A stretch of 64,000 nt of DNA from JAXLQL01 sp046331625 (GCA_046331625.1 JAXLQL010000013.1:139727-203726); one strand, 5' to 3'; shown: positions 15,424-25,663, counted from the stretch's first letter. Notes: a model not told the origin generated them from the sequence alone. Numbers and translations are program-made.

Positions 15424-18420
15424 ATGCGGACCACCTGGGTGATGCTCCTCGCCGCGCCTCTCGCCGCCGCGCCAAACACCGAGTTTTTCGAATCGCAAGT
15501 ACGCCCGATCTTCGCGAACCACTGCTACGCCTGCCACTCCTCCAAAACAAAAACGCCATTTGCCGGGCTCCGGCTCGACTCGAAATCCGCGGCGTTCAAA
15601 GGCAGCGATGCTGGTCCCGTGATCGTTCCCGGGCGCGGCACCGAGAGCCGTCTGATCCTCGCGCTTCGAGGGAAACTCGCGCAGCCCATGCCTCCCGCAG
15701 GCCGTCTCAAAGACGACCAAATCGACGCCATCGAAAAATGGATCAACGACGGCGCGGCTTGGCCCGGCGACGCTTCACTCGCACCCGCCGCCCCCACTGC
15801 ATTCAATCTGCGCCAGCGCCGCGACGAGCACTGGGCATGGAGGCTCGTGCACAAGCCGCACGCCTCGGGAATCGACCATTTCGTCGCAGCGCGACTCAGC
15901 GCGGCGAAGCTCTCCCCTGCCCCTCCTGCCGCCCGCGCCGTTCTCATCCGCCGCCTCACCTTCGACCTCACTGGACTCCCGCCCTCGCCCTCCGACGTCC
16001 AGGCCTTCGAGCAAGACCGCTCGCCCGAGGCCAACGCGAAGCTCATCGATCGCCTGCTCGAGTCACCCCGTTTCGGTGAGCACTGGGCGCGCCATTGGAT
16101 GGACCTCGTCCGCTACTCCGAATCCCACGGCAGCGAAGGCGATCCGGACACCCGCGAAGCCTGGCGCTACCGCGATTACCTCATTCGCGCGTTCAATCAA
16201 GACGTGCCCTATCGCCAACTGCTCCGTGAGCACCTCGCCGGTGATCTGCTGCCGAATCCGCGCATCGACAAGGCGGCGGGCGTGAACGAGTCCGTCATCG
16301 GCACCGCGCATTTCCGCATGGTGGAGCACGGCTTCCAACCCGTGGACCCGTGGGAAGACCGCATCAAATGGACCGACAACCAGATCGACGTCTTCTCGAA
16401 AGCGTTCCAGGGCCTCACCCTCTCCTGCGCCCGCTGCCACGATCACAAGTTCGACGCGATCAGCCAGCGCGACTTCTACGCCGTCTTCAGCATCATCGGC
16501 GGAGCCCGGCCCACACAGCGCTCGTGCGAAGCGCCGGAGCGCCTCGACCGGAACACGAACGAACTCGCGCGTTTGAAACAGGAAATCCGGAAAGCGTTGG
16601 CCGAGGCGTGGCTCGCGGCTCTTCTCTCGCAGGCGGTGACGGTCGCGGCCGTTGACGGTACCCGCTTCGCCAACCGCTGGGACCTCGCTGGAGACGAGTA
16701 CTTGCGCTGGGTCCGCCACGGCAAGGGCGCGCCCGCGAAGCCTTCGCCGCCGGGCGAGTTCTCGATCGAACCGTCGGGAGACCGGATCGTCACCGCCATC
16801 TATCCCGCCGGGGTCTACAGCCACCTGCGCAGCCGCCGCGATGCGGCCGTCATCCAGTCGCCGCGCTTCAAAGTGGATACCGACGCCATCAGCCTGCGCG
16901 TGGCCGGTGGGAACTTCAGTTCCGCGCAGTTGATCATCGAGAACTACGCCGTACCCCGCGGCGGTATCTATAAACAGCGCTATGCACCAAAGCGCGACAA
17001 GATGGGCTGGTTCACGTGGGACACCACGTTCTGGCGCGGCTTCACAGCCTACATCGAGCTCTCCACGCTCGACACCGAAACGCAATTCTCGCTCGACGAA
17101 GAACAGGCGCGCATGAGGCCGCAGCCGAAGCCCGTGCGCGATGGCCGTTCGTGGTTCGGCATCAGCGCCGTGGCCTTCCACGATGGCAAAGACTTCACGC
17201 CTCGAGACTCGGTGGCGCCCGCTCCGGTGACGCTGCGGGAAGCCGTGGAAGCCTGGCGCGATGGCCGCATGTCGGGCGAGCAGGCCGCGGTGCTCGACGA
17301 AGCCGTGCGCAACAATCTGCTGCCCACCTCCATGGAATCGCTGCCTTCGGTGGCTCCGCTTGTCGAGCAGTGGCGCAAACTCGACAACGCGATCCCGGTT
17401 TCGCGCATGGTTCCGTCAGTGCTCGACGAAGCCGGCGAACCGGCCCGTTTGCTCGTCCGCGGCAATCACAAGATGTTCGGACCGCCCGTTCCGCACCGGT
17501 ATCTCGAAGCGCTCGACAGCCAGGACTATCCCGCCGCCAGTGCGCGACTGCTGCTTGCCGATGCAGTGGCGAGCGCGAACAATCCGCTCACCGCGCGCGT
17601 GTTCGTGAACCGCCTCTGGCGATACATGATGGGTCGCGGCATCGTGCGCAGCGTCGACAATTTCGGAAAGCTCGGCGACAAGCCCACGCATCCGGAGCTG
17701 CTCGATTGGCTGGCGGCGCAATTGGTGGAAGATGGCTGGTCCGTCAAGAAGACGCTGCGCCGCATCGCGCTTTCTGCCGCATATCAGCGCGGTGGGGACA
17801 CGCCCGCAGCCACACGCGAGGCCGATCCGGCGAACGATCTCTTCCACTCGATGCCGCCGCGCCGCCTGGAAGCCGAAGCCCTACGCGATTCGATTCTCGC
17901 CGTGGCCGGCCAACTCGACCTCACCATGGGCGGCCCTTCGGTAGACGTCTACTACGCGCACGACACGGGCAAAACCAAGGGCGACAAACCGAAGGGTCCG
18001 CTCGATGGCAACGGACGCCGCAGCGTCTACCTCGAAATCCGCCGCAACGTGACGAACCCGTTCCTCGACGTGTTCGATTTTCCCAAGCCCTCGTCCACCC
18101 GTGGACAGCGCGACGTGACCACGGTCCCGGCGCAATCGCTCGCGATGATGAACAGCCCGTTCGTGATCGATCAGGCGGAGAAGTGGGCTCGCTCCGCGCT
18201 CGAAGACGGCGCAACCGCACCCGCACAGCGCGCGGGAGCCATGTTCCAACGGGCGCTGGGCCGCGCACCGTCGCCACGCGAACTCGACCGGTCCCTCACC
18301 TTCCTCGCGGACCTCGCTACCGAACACGGTGCGACGCCCGCTCTCATGACGGACTTCCGCGTGTGGCGCGACTTCGCGCAATCCATCTTCAACCTCGAGG
18401 AGTTCCTCTATGTCCGCTAG
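15424..18420 (+). CDS. PSCyt1-DUF1549-DUF1553 exported protein
   Basis: A 998-residue exported protein. A signal peptide is followed by a Planctomycete-type cytochrome c domain (CYACH at residues 34-38). DUF1549 follows at about residues 150-340 (DLTGLPPSPSDV, ARHWMDLVRYSES, CARCHDHKFD as a second CxxCH), and DUF1553 at about 690-960 (RVFVNRLWRYMMGRGI, RRIALSAAYQ). This family is almost always paired with DUF1501 proteins, as here, and is thought to take part in breakdown of sulfated or complex polysaccharides. The start is directly supported by the leader. Confidence 0.9.
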   Translation: MRTTWVMLLAAPLAAAPNTEFFESQVRPIFANHCYACHSSKTKTPFAGLRLDSKSAAFKGSDAGPVIVPGRGTESRLILALRGKLAQPMPPAGRLKDDQIDAIEKWINDGAAWPGDASLAPAAPTAFNLRQRRDEHWAWRLVHKPHASGIDHFVAARLSAAKLSPAPPAARAVLIRRLTFDLTGLPPSPSDVQAFEQDRSPEANAKLIDRLLESPRFGEHWARHWMDLVRYSESHGSEGDPDTREAWRYRDYLIRAFNQDVPYRQLLREHLAGDLLPNPRIDKAAGVNESVIGTAHFRMVEHGFQPVDPWEDRIKWTDNQIDVFSKAFQGLTLSCARCHDHKFDAISQRDFYAVFSIIGGARPTQRSCEAPERLDRNTNELARLKQEIRKALAEAWLAALLSQAVTVAAVDGTRFANRWDLAGDEYLRWVRHGKGAPAKPSPPGEFSIEPSGDRIVTAIYPAGVYSHLRSRRDAAVIQSPRFKVDTDAISLRVAGGNFSSAQLIIENYAVPRGGIYKQRYAPKRDKMGWFTWDTTFWRGFTAYIELSTLDTETQFSLDEEQARMRPQPKPVRDGRSWFGISAVAFHDGKDFTPRDSVAPAPVTLREAVEAWRDGRMSGEQAAVLDEAVRNNLLPTSMESLPSVAPLVEQWRKLDNAIPVSRMVPSVLDEAGEPARLLVRGNHKMFGPPVPHRYLEALDSQDYPAASARLLLADAVASANNPLTARVFVNRLWRYMMGRGIVRSVDNFGKLGDKPTHPELLDWLAAQLVEDGWSVKKTLRRIALSAAYQRGGDTPAATREADPANDLFHSMPPRRLEAEALRDSILAVAGQLDLTMGGPSVDVYYAHDTGKTKGDKPKGPLDGNGRRSVYLEIRRNVTNPFLDVFDFPKPSSTRGQRDVTTVPAQSLAMMNSPFVIDQAEKWARSALEDGATAPAQRAGAMFQRALGRAPSPRELDRSLTFLADLATEHGATPALMTDFRVWRDFAQSIFNLEEFLYVR

Positions 18421-19792
18421 GCTCTCTCGCCGCGAAGTGTTGAGCCGCGTCTCCACCGGCTTCGGATCGCTTGCGCTCAACGGGCTGCTCGCCGCCGATA
18501 CCCACATCTCGCACTTCAAGCCGCGCGTGAAGGCTGTCATCTTCTGCTACATGTCGGGCGGCGTTTCTCATATCGATTCGTTCGACCCCAAGCCGCAACT
18601 CGCCAAAGACGCCGGCAAGCCCGCTCCCTTCAAAGTGGAGCGGACCATGTTCAACGACAACGGCTTCATCATGCCTAGCCCATGGGAGTTCCGGCGCTAT
18701 GGGAAGAGCGGCCTCGAAGTCAGCGATATCTTCCACCACATGGGCGGCATCGCCGACGATATCTGCGTCATTCGATCGATGACCGTGAAGTTCATGGAGC
18801 ACGCCCAAGCGAACTTCTACTATCACGCAGGGCAACCATTCACGGGCTTTCCGAGTCTCGGCGCTTGGACCACGTACGGTCTCGGTAGTCCATCCAAGAA
18901 TCTACCTGGCTTCGTGGTCCTGGGCAGTGGCGAGATCCCGCTCGGCGGCATCAATGTCTTCGGCAACGGATTCCTGCCGGCCGTGCATCAAGCTTCGTTC
19001 GTCTATCCGGAGCGCAAGGAGCCGCTACAGGACATCACGCCAAAGGAGCCCGACAAGCTGCAGCGGCGCAAGATGGCGTGGCTCGAGTCGATGGATCGCG
19101 AGTTCCTCTCGTCGATGCCGCCGAACCCGCAGATCGAATCGGCGATACGCAACTACGAAACGGCCTATCGCATGCAGTCCTCGGTGCCCGAACTCGTGGA
19201 TCTCTCCGGCGAGACCGAGGCCACCAAGAAACTCTACGGGCTCGATTCGCCCAATGAAGGCAAGGCCGCGTACGCGCGCCAGTGCCTACTCGCGCGGCGC
19301 TTGGTGGAGCGCGGAGTCCGGTTCGTGGAGCTGACCATCGTGCCCCCGAAAGGCTGGGGCGGCGGCAATTCCTGGGACCAGCACGGCAAGCTCAGGGAGG
19401 GCCACGAAGCCAACGCTTTCCATGTGGACCAGCCGATCGCCGCGTTGGTGCGAGATCTGAAGGCTCGCGGAATGCTCGATGAGACGCTCGTGGTGTGGTC
19501 CGGCGAGTTCGGGCGTGCACCGTTCGTGCAAGGCAAAGACGGTCGCGATCACAACCCGTTCGGGTTCAGCTTGTGGCTGGCCGGCGGCGGCGTCAAAGGC
19601 GGCACGGTTTACGGAGCCACCGATGAATATGGATACCGCGCCGTGGAGAACGTGCTGACCATTCACGATCTGCACGCAACCATCCTGCACATGCTCGGTA
19701 TCGACCACGAGCGGCTCACTTTCCGCTTCGGCGGCCGCGACTTCCGCCTCACCGATGTGCACGGCGCCGTGATCCGCGACATTCTCGGATGA
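18410..19792 (+). CDS. DUF1501 protein (sulfatase-like fold)
   Basis: A 460-residue DUF1501 protein starting MSARLSRREVLSRV, a twin-arginine-like leader, so it is probably exported. It has the family's conserved segments YMSGGVSHIDSFDPKP, GGGNSWDQHGKL, LVVWSGEFGRAPF and DLHATILHMLGIDHERLTFRF. The C-terminal Asp/His-rich part resembles the alkaline phosphatase/sulfatase superfamily. The gene overlaps the preceding DUF1553 gene by 11 bases and is followed by a cytochrome-like gene overlapping by four, so the three form one operon. Confidence 0.9.
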   Translation: MSARLSRREVLSRVSTGFGSLALNGLLAADTHISHFKPRVKAVIFCYMSGGVSHIDSFDPKPQLAKDAGKPAPFKVERTMFNDNGFIMPSPWEFRRYGKSGLEVSDIFHHMGGIADDICVIRSMTVKFMEHAQANFYYHAGQPFTGFPSLGAWTTYGLGSPSKNLPGFVVLGSGEIPLGGINVFGNGFLPAVHQASFVYPERKEPLQDITPKEPDKLQRRKMAWLESMDREFLSSMPPNPQIESAIRNYETAYRMQSSVPELVDLSGETEATKKLYGLDSPNEGKAAYARQCLLARRLVERGVRFVELTIVPPKGWGGGNSWDQHGKLREGHEANAFHVDQPIAALVRDLKARGMLDETLVVWSGEFGRAPFVQGKDGRDHNPFGFSLWLAGGGVKGGTVYGATDEYGYRAVENVLTIHDLHATILHMLGIDHERLTFRFGGRDFRLTDVHGAVIRDILG

Positions 19793-20337
19793 TCCTGTTT
19801 TTGCTCGCTCTGGCGCAGCCGGTCAGCTACTACCGCGACATCCAGCCGGTGCTTACGTTCCAGTGCAATCGCTGCCATGGAGACGAAGGCGCGGCGGGTG
19901 GGCTCGACACGCGCACCTACGCTTCGTTCCACGGGGTGAACTCCACGCTCCTGCTGGACCTACTGGAAGGCAAGCGCGGCGAGTCGCGCCGGATGCCGCG
20001 CGAAGCACCGCCGCTCGGCGCGGCGATGGTCGCCAAGTTCCGCCAATGGATCGCTGAAGGCGCTCGCGAAGATCGCGACGACACGCCGCGCCGCACGTGG
20101 ACAGCCGCATTTCCCGGTGCAGCCACGTCGGTCGCGTGCGAAACAAAAGACCGGGCTTACGTTTCGGTCCAGGTGGTGGACGCCGCAGGCCGCGAGTTCT
20201 ACGGAACAGCCGAAGCCTTCACCGGCCGGCGCGTGTGGACCATCCGCCGCGCCGCGCACTGGCCCGCCGCGCTCCGCATTCAAGTGACTGTCTCGTACTC
20301 CCCCGAAAGCGCCATCGTCAACATCTCGAAAAAATAG
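19789..20337 (+). CDS. Exported PSCyt1-like monoheme protein
   Basis: A 182-residue protein with a short leader (MILFLLALAQPVS) and one heme motif CNRCH at residues 26-30, in the Planctomycete cytochrome context YYRDIQPVLTFQ. RQWIAEGA near residue 85 closes the cytochrome domain. The remaining 80 residues are a small beta-rich domain of unknown kind. It overlaps the DUF1501 gene by four bases (ATGA) and completes the three-gene operon, perhaps as the electron acceptor of the large PSCyt1 protein. Confidence 0.75.
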   Translation: MILFLLALAQPVSYYRDIQPVLTFQCNRCHGDEGAAGGLDTRTYASFHGVNSTLLLDLLEGKRGESRRMPREAPPLGAAMVAKFRQWIAEGAREDRDDTPRRTWTAAFPGAATSVACETKDRAYVSVQVVDAAGREFYGTAEAFTGRRVWTIRRAAHWPAALRIQVTVSYSPESAIVNISKK

Positions 20338-20444
20338 TTGCTGCTCGTGAGCCGATTCGCGTTTGCGATGCGCCTGCACCGGTCGAACGGGAACGAGGCA
20401 AGTCGCCGACGGCCCGCTGAAACCCAAAAGGGAGGTATTTACCC

Positions 20445-20921
20445 ATGCTCACGAATCTCATGTCCCGGCGCGCCTCGGCCGCCGTTTTCGCTGCGACCTT
20501 GTTCGCGCTGCCCGCTGCGATGCAGGCCCAGACGGCCCGAACCCGCGCCACAGGCGCCTGGATGATGTTCATCAACCAGGACACCACTCCACCCGACAAG
20601 TGCGCCCACGCGCTGTATCTCTACGCCGACGGATCGGCCGACGGTCCGGCCACGTCGCTTCCGAGCAAGGACAACCCGTTTGCCGAAGGCGGTCTGAAAG
20701 GCGAATGGAACTTCGACGGCACCACGGTGAAGTTCGGCTTCACCCGGATCGTGATCACCGGCGACGGCAAGGAACTCGGCCTCGAGCGTGTTCAGTTCAC
20801 GATGCGCTGGAACGGCGATCAGATGATCGGCTCGGGAACCGGCGAACTGTTCGACATCGACGGAAACTCGCTCGGAACAGTGCCTCTGCGCGTCCGCTTG
20901 ATCCGTGTGTTGACGCAGTAG
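20445..20921 (+). CDS. Hypothetical exported protein
   Basis: A 158-residue protein with a clear signal (RRASAAVFAATLFALPAAMQAQ) and a strong ribosome-binding site, GGGAGG at 20430-20435. The mature part of about 125 residues is beta-rich (GEWNFDGTTVKFGFTRIVI, VQFTMRWNGDQMIGSGTGELF), like small lipocalin-like extracytoplasmic domains, but no family is recognised. It lies 107 bases after the DUF1501 operon and may or may not belong to it. Confidence 0.65.
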   Translation: MLTNLMSRRASAAVFAATLFALPAAMQAQTARTRATGAWMMFINQDTTPPDKCAHALYLYADGSADGPATSLPSKDNPFAEGGLKGEWNFDGTTVKFGFTRIVITGDGKELGLERVQFTMRWNGDQMIGSGTGELFDIDGNSLGTVPLRVRLIRVLTQ

Positions 20922-20952
20922 GGGTTTCACCTTCCGACCCACGACCTGTAAA

Positions 20953-20979
20953 GGAGCGGCGCCGGCGCTACACCGCTCC
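20953..20979. terminator. GC-rich hairpin between convergent genes
   Basis: Inverted repeat ggagcgg...ccgctcc around a GC-rich loop, lying between the gene ending at 20921 and the kinase gene ending at 21025 on the other strand. It has no T-run, so it could be a bidirectional stop or simply a repeat element. Confidence 0.35.
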
Positions 20980-21024
20980 CTCACGGTCGCGGCTCGGAAT
21001 ACGGCTCCTACCGAGGGACCCGTG

Positions 21025-23412
21025 TCAAGCGGCCGCAAGCCGCCGTTCCGCGTCGTCAAAGGCTTTGGCGATGCGCGGGTCCCGTTTTCTCGCCGCCACC
21101 ACAGGCTTGATCCTGGAAATCGCGTAGAAGATCCCGCTCCTTTGTGCGAGTGCAGCTTCGATCCATCGTAAGGCATGGGTGTCTTCGCCGAGCATCATGT
21201 ACGCGATCGACACGCCCACCGGCGCGACGCTTTCAGGTCCGCTGGCTCGTTCCGCCAATCCGAGCAACCGCCGCGTCTCCATCAGGTCTCCAGCCATCGC
21301 GGCGGAGGCAGCCCTGTTGGGCGCCATAACAAAATCGGGTTGGCCCGCAAGGGACTCGCGTAGACGGCGGTAGGCCTCGCGGACGCCCGCATCGTTCCCG
21401 TTCTCGTACTCGATGCACGATCGCAGGAACCACGTCATCGGAGCGCCGGGATGCAGTTGCTCGGACCGGTCTGACGCCGCGAGCGCTTCGCCGATCCGGC
21501 CGGCCTTCAGCGCCAGGTTCGAGATGTCCCACATCAGATAGAGGGCCACCGGATCCTTGTCGCGCAGCACCGAGCTCATTTCCCCGAGCGCTTCCACGTT
21601 TCTTCCCTGCGCCTCGAGTGCATGGGCGTGCCAATGTTGGATGAACGCCGAGCCCGGATTCAGCCGCATGGCCAGCGCCAATTCCTTCTCGGCCGTTTTT
21701 GCGCGCCAATCCCCCTGCAGCACCGAAACCGCATGAGACATGTGGGCCTCCGCCGAATCCGGATCGATCGCAAGCGCCCTCTCTGAGAGTTCCTTGGCCT
21801 TACCGTAGGCTCGCACGGGAAGCATCGTTTCGAAGTCGCCGAGGTAGATGTAGCAATCGGCCATCGTCGTGTAGGCCAGCACGAAGCGCGGATCTCGTTG
21901 GGCAGCCTGCTCGAGAATCGGGATCGCCTTCTCGAACAACGGCGGCATCGAGAACCCTTGATTGAATAGATGGAGCCCTTCGCTATAGAGACGGTGCGCT
22001 TCCATGTCGGTGGTCAGCACGCGCCCGGGCACATCGTCCCGACCACCCAGCCGCTGCGCCACCGCCTGCGAAATTTCGCGTTGCACGGAGAACACGTCTT
22101 GCACCGGCCGATCGAACGTCTGAGACCACAAGTGCATCCCGTCAACCGCGCGCACGTGCTGCACCGTGATCCGCATTTGTTCGCCTTGCTTGCGGACGCT
22201 GCCTTCCAGCACCGTGTCCACATTGAGCTGTGACGCGATGCGGCGCACGTCGCGCGGTTTGCCCTTGAACTCGAAGACCGAGGTCCGCGCCACCACGCGA
22301 AGCTCTGGCTGCCGCGAAAGGGAGTCGATGATCTCTTCGGTGATGCCATCGCAGAAAGGCTCCTGATCGCGCTTCTCGCTGAAGTCGGCGAATGGCAGCA
22401 CCGCCACAGACTTGCCATGCACCGTGCGGCGCGTGAACCAGGCGACACCTCCAACCGCAGCGCCTCCCATCGCAGCGGCAATCCACGTCCGGCGGCCGAT
22501 GCCCGCTCGCGGATTCATCGCAGTCTCGATGGCAGCGGCGAACTCACCCGCGGAGGCGAAACGCGCTTCGGGATCCGGCTGCATCGCCCGCGCCGTAATT
22601 GCCCGCAGTTCCGTGGGCGCGTTGTCTCCGGCGACCTCGTTCAGCACCGAGCCCAGCGAGTAGATGTCCGATCGCCGGGTCAGTGCTTTGCCCGCCAACT
22701 GTTCCGGACTCGCGTACCGCGGGGTGGCCACCAAGAGGTTCGATGCCGTGGCGGTGGACTCGTGCGACGCCACTTTGGCGATCCCGAAGTCGAGCAGCTT
22801 CGGGACACCGGCGGCGTTCACCATGATGTTGCCGGGCTTCAGGTCCCGGTGGAGGATCTCCTTCGAGTGCAGGTAGTCCACAGCCGCACAGATCGGGACC
22901 AGGAGCATCGCGCGTTCGAGCGGCGAAAGTCCGCGCTCGCGGCAGTAGACGTCGAGCGTCTGCCCGTCGATATAGTCGAGAACGAAATACGGCTGCCCAT
23001 CTTCAGTCGCACCGCCATCGAGCAGCCGGCAGATATTCGGATGATCGATGCCCGCGAGAATCTGCCTTTCGGCCTGGAAGCGCGCGAGGAGGTCGCGCGA
23101 TTGGGAGCCTTGGCGGATGAGCTTGATTGCCACGCGCTGTTCGAAGCCGCCTTCCACCCGGCGCCCTTCGTAGACGGTGCCCATGCCGCCCTCGCCAATC
23201 TTGCGCACGATCTGATACGAACCGAATCGGCGCATCTCCATCGCGGGCGTCGCGAGGAAGTCGCCGCTTTCCTTGCCCGCCGCGAAGAGCGACTCGACCT
23301 CCTCACGAATGTCCGCATCCTGGCCCGCGAGCGCTTTGGCGCGCGCTTCCGTGTTCATGCCGAGACACGTTTCGAACACGTTCTTGGCGATGGCGTAGCG
23401 CTCTGGCGTCAC
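21025..23412 (-). CDS. Membrane Ser/Thr protein kinase with TolB-like and TPR regions
   Basis: A 795-residue kinase. Residues about 55-310 are a Hanks-type kinase domain: glycine loop GEGGMGTVYEG, VAIKLI lysine, ILHRDLKPGNIM catalytic loop and LDFGIAK. A single membrane helix follows (about 325-345, IAAAMGGAAVGGVAWF). After it comes a TolB/FlgO-like domain (VAVLPFADFSEKRDQEPFCDG...) and then TPR-like helical repeats to the end. The GTG start at 23412 overlaps the sigma factor stop, so the pair is coupled. This kinase architecture following an ECF sigma factor is characteristic of acidobacteria; its signal is unknown. Confidence 0.87.
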   Translation of the reverse strand: MTPERYAIAKNVFETCLGMNTEARAKALAGQDADIREEVESLFAAGKESGDFLATPAMEMRRFGSYQIVRKIGEGGMGTVYEGRRVEGGFEQRVAIKLIRQGSQSRDLLARFQAERQILAGIDHPNICRLLDGGATEDGQPYFVLDYIDGQTLDVYCRERGLSPLERAMLLVPICAAVDYLHSKEILHRDLKPGNIMVNAAGVPKLLDFGIAKVASHESTATASNLLVATPRYASPEQLAGKALTRRSDIYSLGSVLNEVAGDNAPTELRAITARAMQPDPEARFASAGEFAAAIETAMNPRAGIGRRTWIAAAMGGAAVGGVAWFTRRTVHGKSVAVLPFADFSEKRDQEPFCDGITEEIIDSLSRQPELRVVARTSVFEFKGKPRDVRRIASQLNVDTVLEGSVRKQGEQMRITVQHVRAVDGMHLWSQTFDRPVQDVFSVQREISQAVAQRLGGRDDVPGRVLTTDMEAHRLYSEGLHLFNQGFSMPPLFEKAIPILEQAAQRDPRFVLAYTTMADCYIYLGDFETMLPVRAYGKAKELSERALAIDPDSAEAHMSHAVSVLQGDWRAKTAEKELALAMRLNPGSAFIQHWHAHALEAQGRNVEALGEMSSVLRDKDPVALYLMWDISNLALKAGRIGEALAASDRSEQLHPGAPMTWFLRSCIEYENGNDAGVREAYRRLRESLAGQPDFVMAPNRAASAAMAGDLMETRRLLGLAERASGPESVAPVGVSIAYMMLGEDTHALRWIEAALAQRSGIFYAISRIKPVVAARKRDPRIAKAFDDAERRLAAA

Positions 23413-23987
23413 TGCCTGGTTCCTCCGCGCTGCATCTCGCGATAGATCCAATTCCGCGCCATGGTCCAATCACGTTTCACAGTAGCCGGCGAGACCCCGA
23501 TCAACGCCGCCGTCTCGTCGATCCCGAGCCCGCCGAAGAAGCGCAACTCGATGATGCGCGCCTGTTGCGGATCGAGCTTGGCGAGCGCCTGCAATGCATC
23601 ATCTAGCATGACGAGACTCATGTCTTTGGCTCCGGGAAAATCGATCGCGGTGTCGAGAGAGAGCCGCACCTGCCCGCCGCCTCGTTTGTCTGCCGCATGC
23701 TTGCGCGCGTGACTCACCAAGATGTTCCGGATGATCTGAGAAGCGAGCCCGAAGAAATGCGCTCGGTTCTCGAGCTTCACCTGATCGAGCCCGGCCAGCG
23801 CGAGATAAGCTTCATTCACGAGAGCCGTGCTCTGGAGCGTGTGGCCAGCGCGCTCTGACCGAAGATACCGGCGGGCGATGGAACGAAGCTCCTCGTACAC
23901 CACGGGCATCAACTTGTCGAGCGCGGACTCGTCTCCCTCTCGCCAAGCGGCAAGTAATCCCGTAATCTCAGCTTTCGGCTGCGCCAT
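23409..23987 (-). CDS. ECF-type RNA polymerase sigma factor
   Basis: A 192-residue sigma-70 family factor of the acidobacterial ECF type. Region 2 covers about residues 20-95 (VVYEELRSIARRYLRSER, HFFGLASQIIRNILVSHARK). Region 4 covers about 130-185 (LDPQQARIIELRFFGGLGIDE, then the helix-turn-helix TAALIGVSPATVKRDWTMAR). It is the first gene of a two-gene unit with the kinase and overlaps its start by four bases. The kinase may control it directly, since no anti-sigma gene is nearby. Target genes are unknown. Confidence 0.88.
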   Translation of the reverse strand: MAQPKAEITGLLAAWREGDESALDKLMPVVYEELRSIARRYLRSERAGHTLQSTALVNEAYLALAGLDQVKLENRAHFFGLASQIIRNILVSHARKHAADKRGGGQVRLSLDTAIDFPGAKDMSLVMLDDALQALAKLDPQQARIIELRFFGGLGIDETAALIGVSPATVKRDWTMARNWIYREMQRGGTRQ

Positions 23988-24039
23988 CAGCGCGGGCTTC
24001 CGTCACAGTATTGTACGGCATCCCCGCCCAGCCGGATTC

Positions 24040-25641
24040 CTACTTCTCCTCGATAGTCAGGGGCTTGTTTACCGGTACATTCGTCAGGCGGGACTTTGCT
24101 CCCGACGGCCACGAGACTTCCACGGCGGTTACTGTTGGATCCTTGCCCAGGCCGAACGTTGCTGCAAGTTGATTCGCGGAGCAATAGCTCGATCCGCTGC
24201 GCACCATCTGCGACTGGGTCCCACCGGCCGACGTGATGCGCACCACAGCGCCGATCCCGTTCCGATTTGATTTGCTCCCCTCGAGCGACACCGTGATCCA
24301 GTTGTTCTTGTTGCCGCCATCATTGCGATACAGATAGGCGGGACCGCCGTTGGTCGAGACGAGCAAATCGAGGTCGCCATCGTTGTCGAAATCGCCATAC
24401 GCCGCGCCGCGAGCCACCACCGCGCGGCTCAACTGCGCGCCCACGCTCTTGGTGGCGTCTTCGAACTTGCCTTTGCCCACATTGCGGAAGAGCAGCGGCG
24501 ACTGCTTGTAGCTGACCTTCGGCTGGACGCGACCGATCTCTTCATCGATGTGCCCATTGGCCGCGAAGATGTCGAGTTGTCCATCGAGGTCATAGTCGTA
24601 GAAGAACACGCCGAATGCCAAGCTGAGCAGCGACGCGCGGCCCACCGTGGATCGTGGCGCCTCGTCGACGAACAGCCCCTTGCCCTCGTTGTGATAGAGC
24701 CCGAGCATCTGGTTCGAGAAGTTGCCGACAAGGAGATGCATGCGACCCGAGCGATCGTAGTCCGCCGCGTCCACGCCCATTGCTCCGCGCGCCACGCCGT
24801 CTTCGCCGAACGCCACGCCAGCGCCGAGCCCTTCTTCCTTGAAAGTCCCGTTGCCGAGGTTGCGATACAGCTTGTTTGGTTGCGTGTCGTTGGCCAGGAA
24901 GATGTCAGGGAATCCGTCGCCGTTGAAGTCGAGCACGGCCACGCCGAGCGACTTCGAATTGGGATCGCCTACGCCGGCCTTCTGCGTCACGTCTTCGAAC
25001 TTGCCCGCGCCCAGATTGCGGAACAAGCGGCTCGCGGTGCCTTTGTACGATTCCGGCGTGCAGTATGATTTGGTGGCGCCATCGAGCGAGCACCACAGGT
25101 CGCCCTTCACGGTCCACTGGACGTAGTTGGCGACGAACAGATCGAGCTTGCCGTCTTTGTCGTAGTCGAGCCAGGCCGCGCTCGTTCCGAAGTTTGCGTT
25201 GCGGATCCCGGAAGCCGCAGTCACGTCGCGAAACTTGCCGGCGCCTTCGTTGTGGTAGAGGCGGTCGCCATCGAGGAAGGTGATGTAGAGGTCGTCGCGA
25301 CCGTCATTGTCGTAGTCGCCCACGGCGACGCCCATGCCGAAGCCCTCGGTGTCGAGTCCGCTGCCGGCGGTGATGTCGGTGAACGTGCCGTTCTTGTTAT
25401 TGCGATAGAGCGCGGGGAGCGAGCGCCGGCCGCGCGGGGTCCAGTCTTTGCTGTTGACGAAGAAGAGGTCGAGCCAGCCGTCGCCATCGGCGTCGATGAA
25501 CGCGCACCCGGAACCCATCGTCTCTGGTAGATACTTCTTGCCGGCCTTGCCCGCGTTGTGAACGAACTTGATCCCGGCAGTGGCGGTGACGTCGGTGAAC
25601 GTGACTTGCGCCGAGCAGACGACCGCGGCAATCAGGAACAT
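24040..25641 (-). CDS. Exported CRTAC1-type FG-GAP/ASPIC-UnbV protein
   Basis: A 533-residue secreted protein (signal MFLIAAVVCSAQ). It has seven or more FG-GAP/VCBS blades with calcium-loop signatures such as DADGDGWLDL, DYDNDGRDDL, DFNGDGFPDI and DFDNDGDLDL, forming an integrin-like propeller. The C-terminal 80 residues are the ASPIC/UnbV domain (NWITVSLEGSKSNRNGIGA, EVSWPSGAKS). Function is unknown. The frame is open to 26082, but that part translates repeats (RGTSVPP-like peptides), so the start at 25641 is right. It lies downstream of the multiheme gene on the same strand. Confidence 0.85.
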   Translation of the reverse strand: MFLIAAVVCSAQVTFTDVTATAGIKFVHNAGKAGKKYLPETMGSGCAFIDADGDGWLDLFFVNSKDWTPRGRRSLPALYRNNKNGTFTDITAGSGLDTEGFGMGVAVGDYDNDGRDDLYITFLDGDRLYHNEGAGKFRDVTAASGIRNANFGTSAAWLDYDKDGKLDLFVANYVQWTVKGDLWCSLDGATKSYCTPESYKGTASRLFRNLGAGKFEDVTQKAGVGDPNSKSLGVAVLDFNGDGFPDIFLANDTQPNKLYRNLGNGTFKEEGLGAGVAFGEDGVARGAMGVDAADYDRSGRMHLLVGNFSNQMLGLYHNEGKGLFVDEAPRSTVGRASLLSLAFGVFFYDYDLDGQLDIFAANGHIDEEIGRVQPKVSYKQSPLLFRNVGKGKFEDATKSVGAQLSRAVVARGAAYGDFDNDGDLDLLVSTNGGPAYLYRNDGGNKNNWITVSLEGSKSNRNGIGAVVRITSAGGTQSQMVRSGSSYCSANQLAATFGLGKDPTVTAVEVSWPSGAKSRLTNVPVNKPLTIEEK

Positions 25642-25663
25642 CGAAACTCGTGCTGCATCCTTT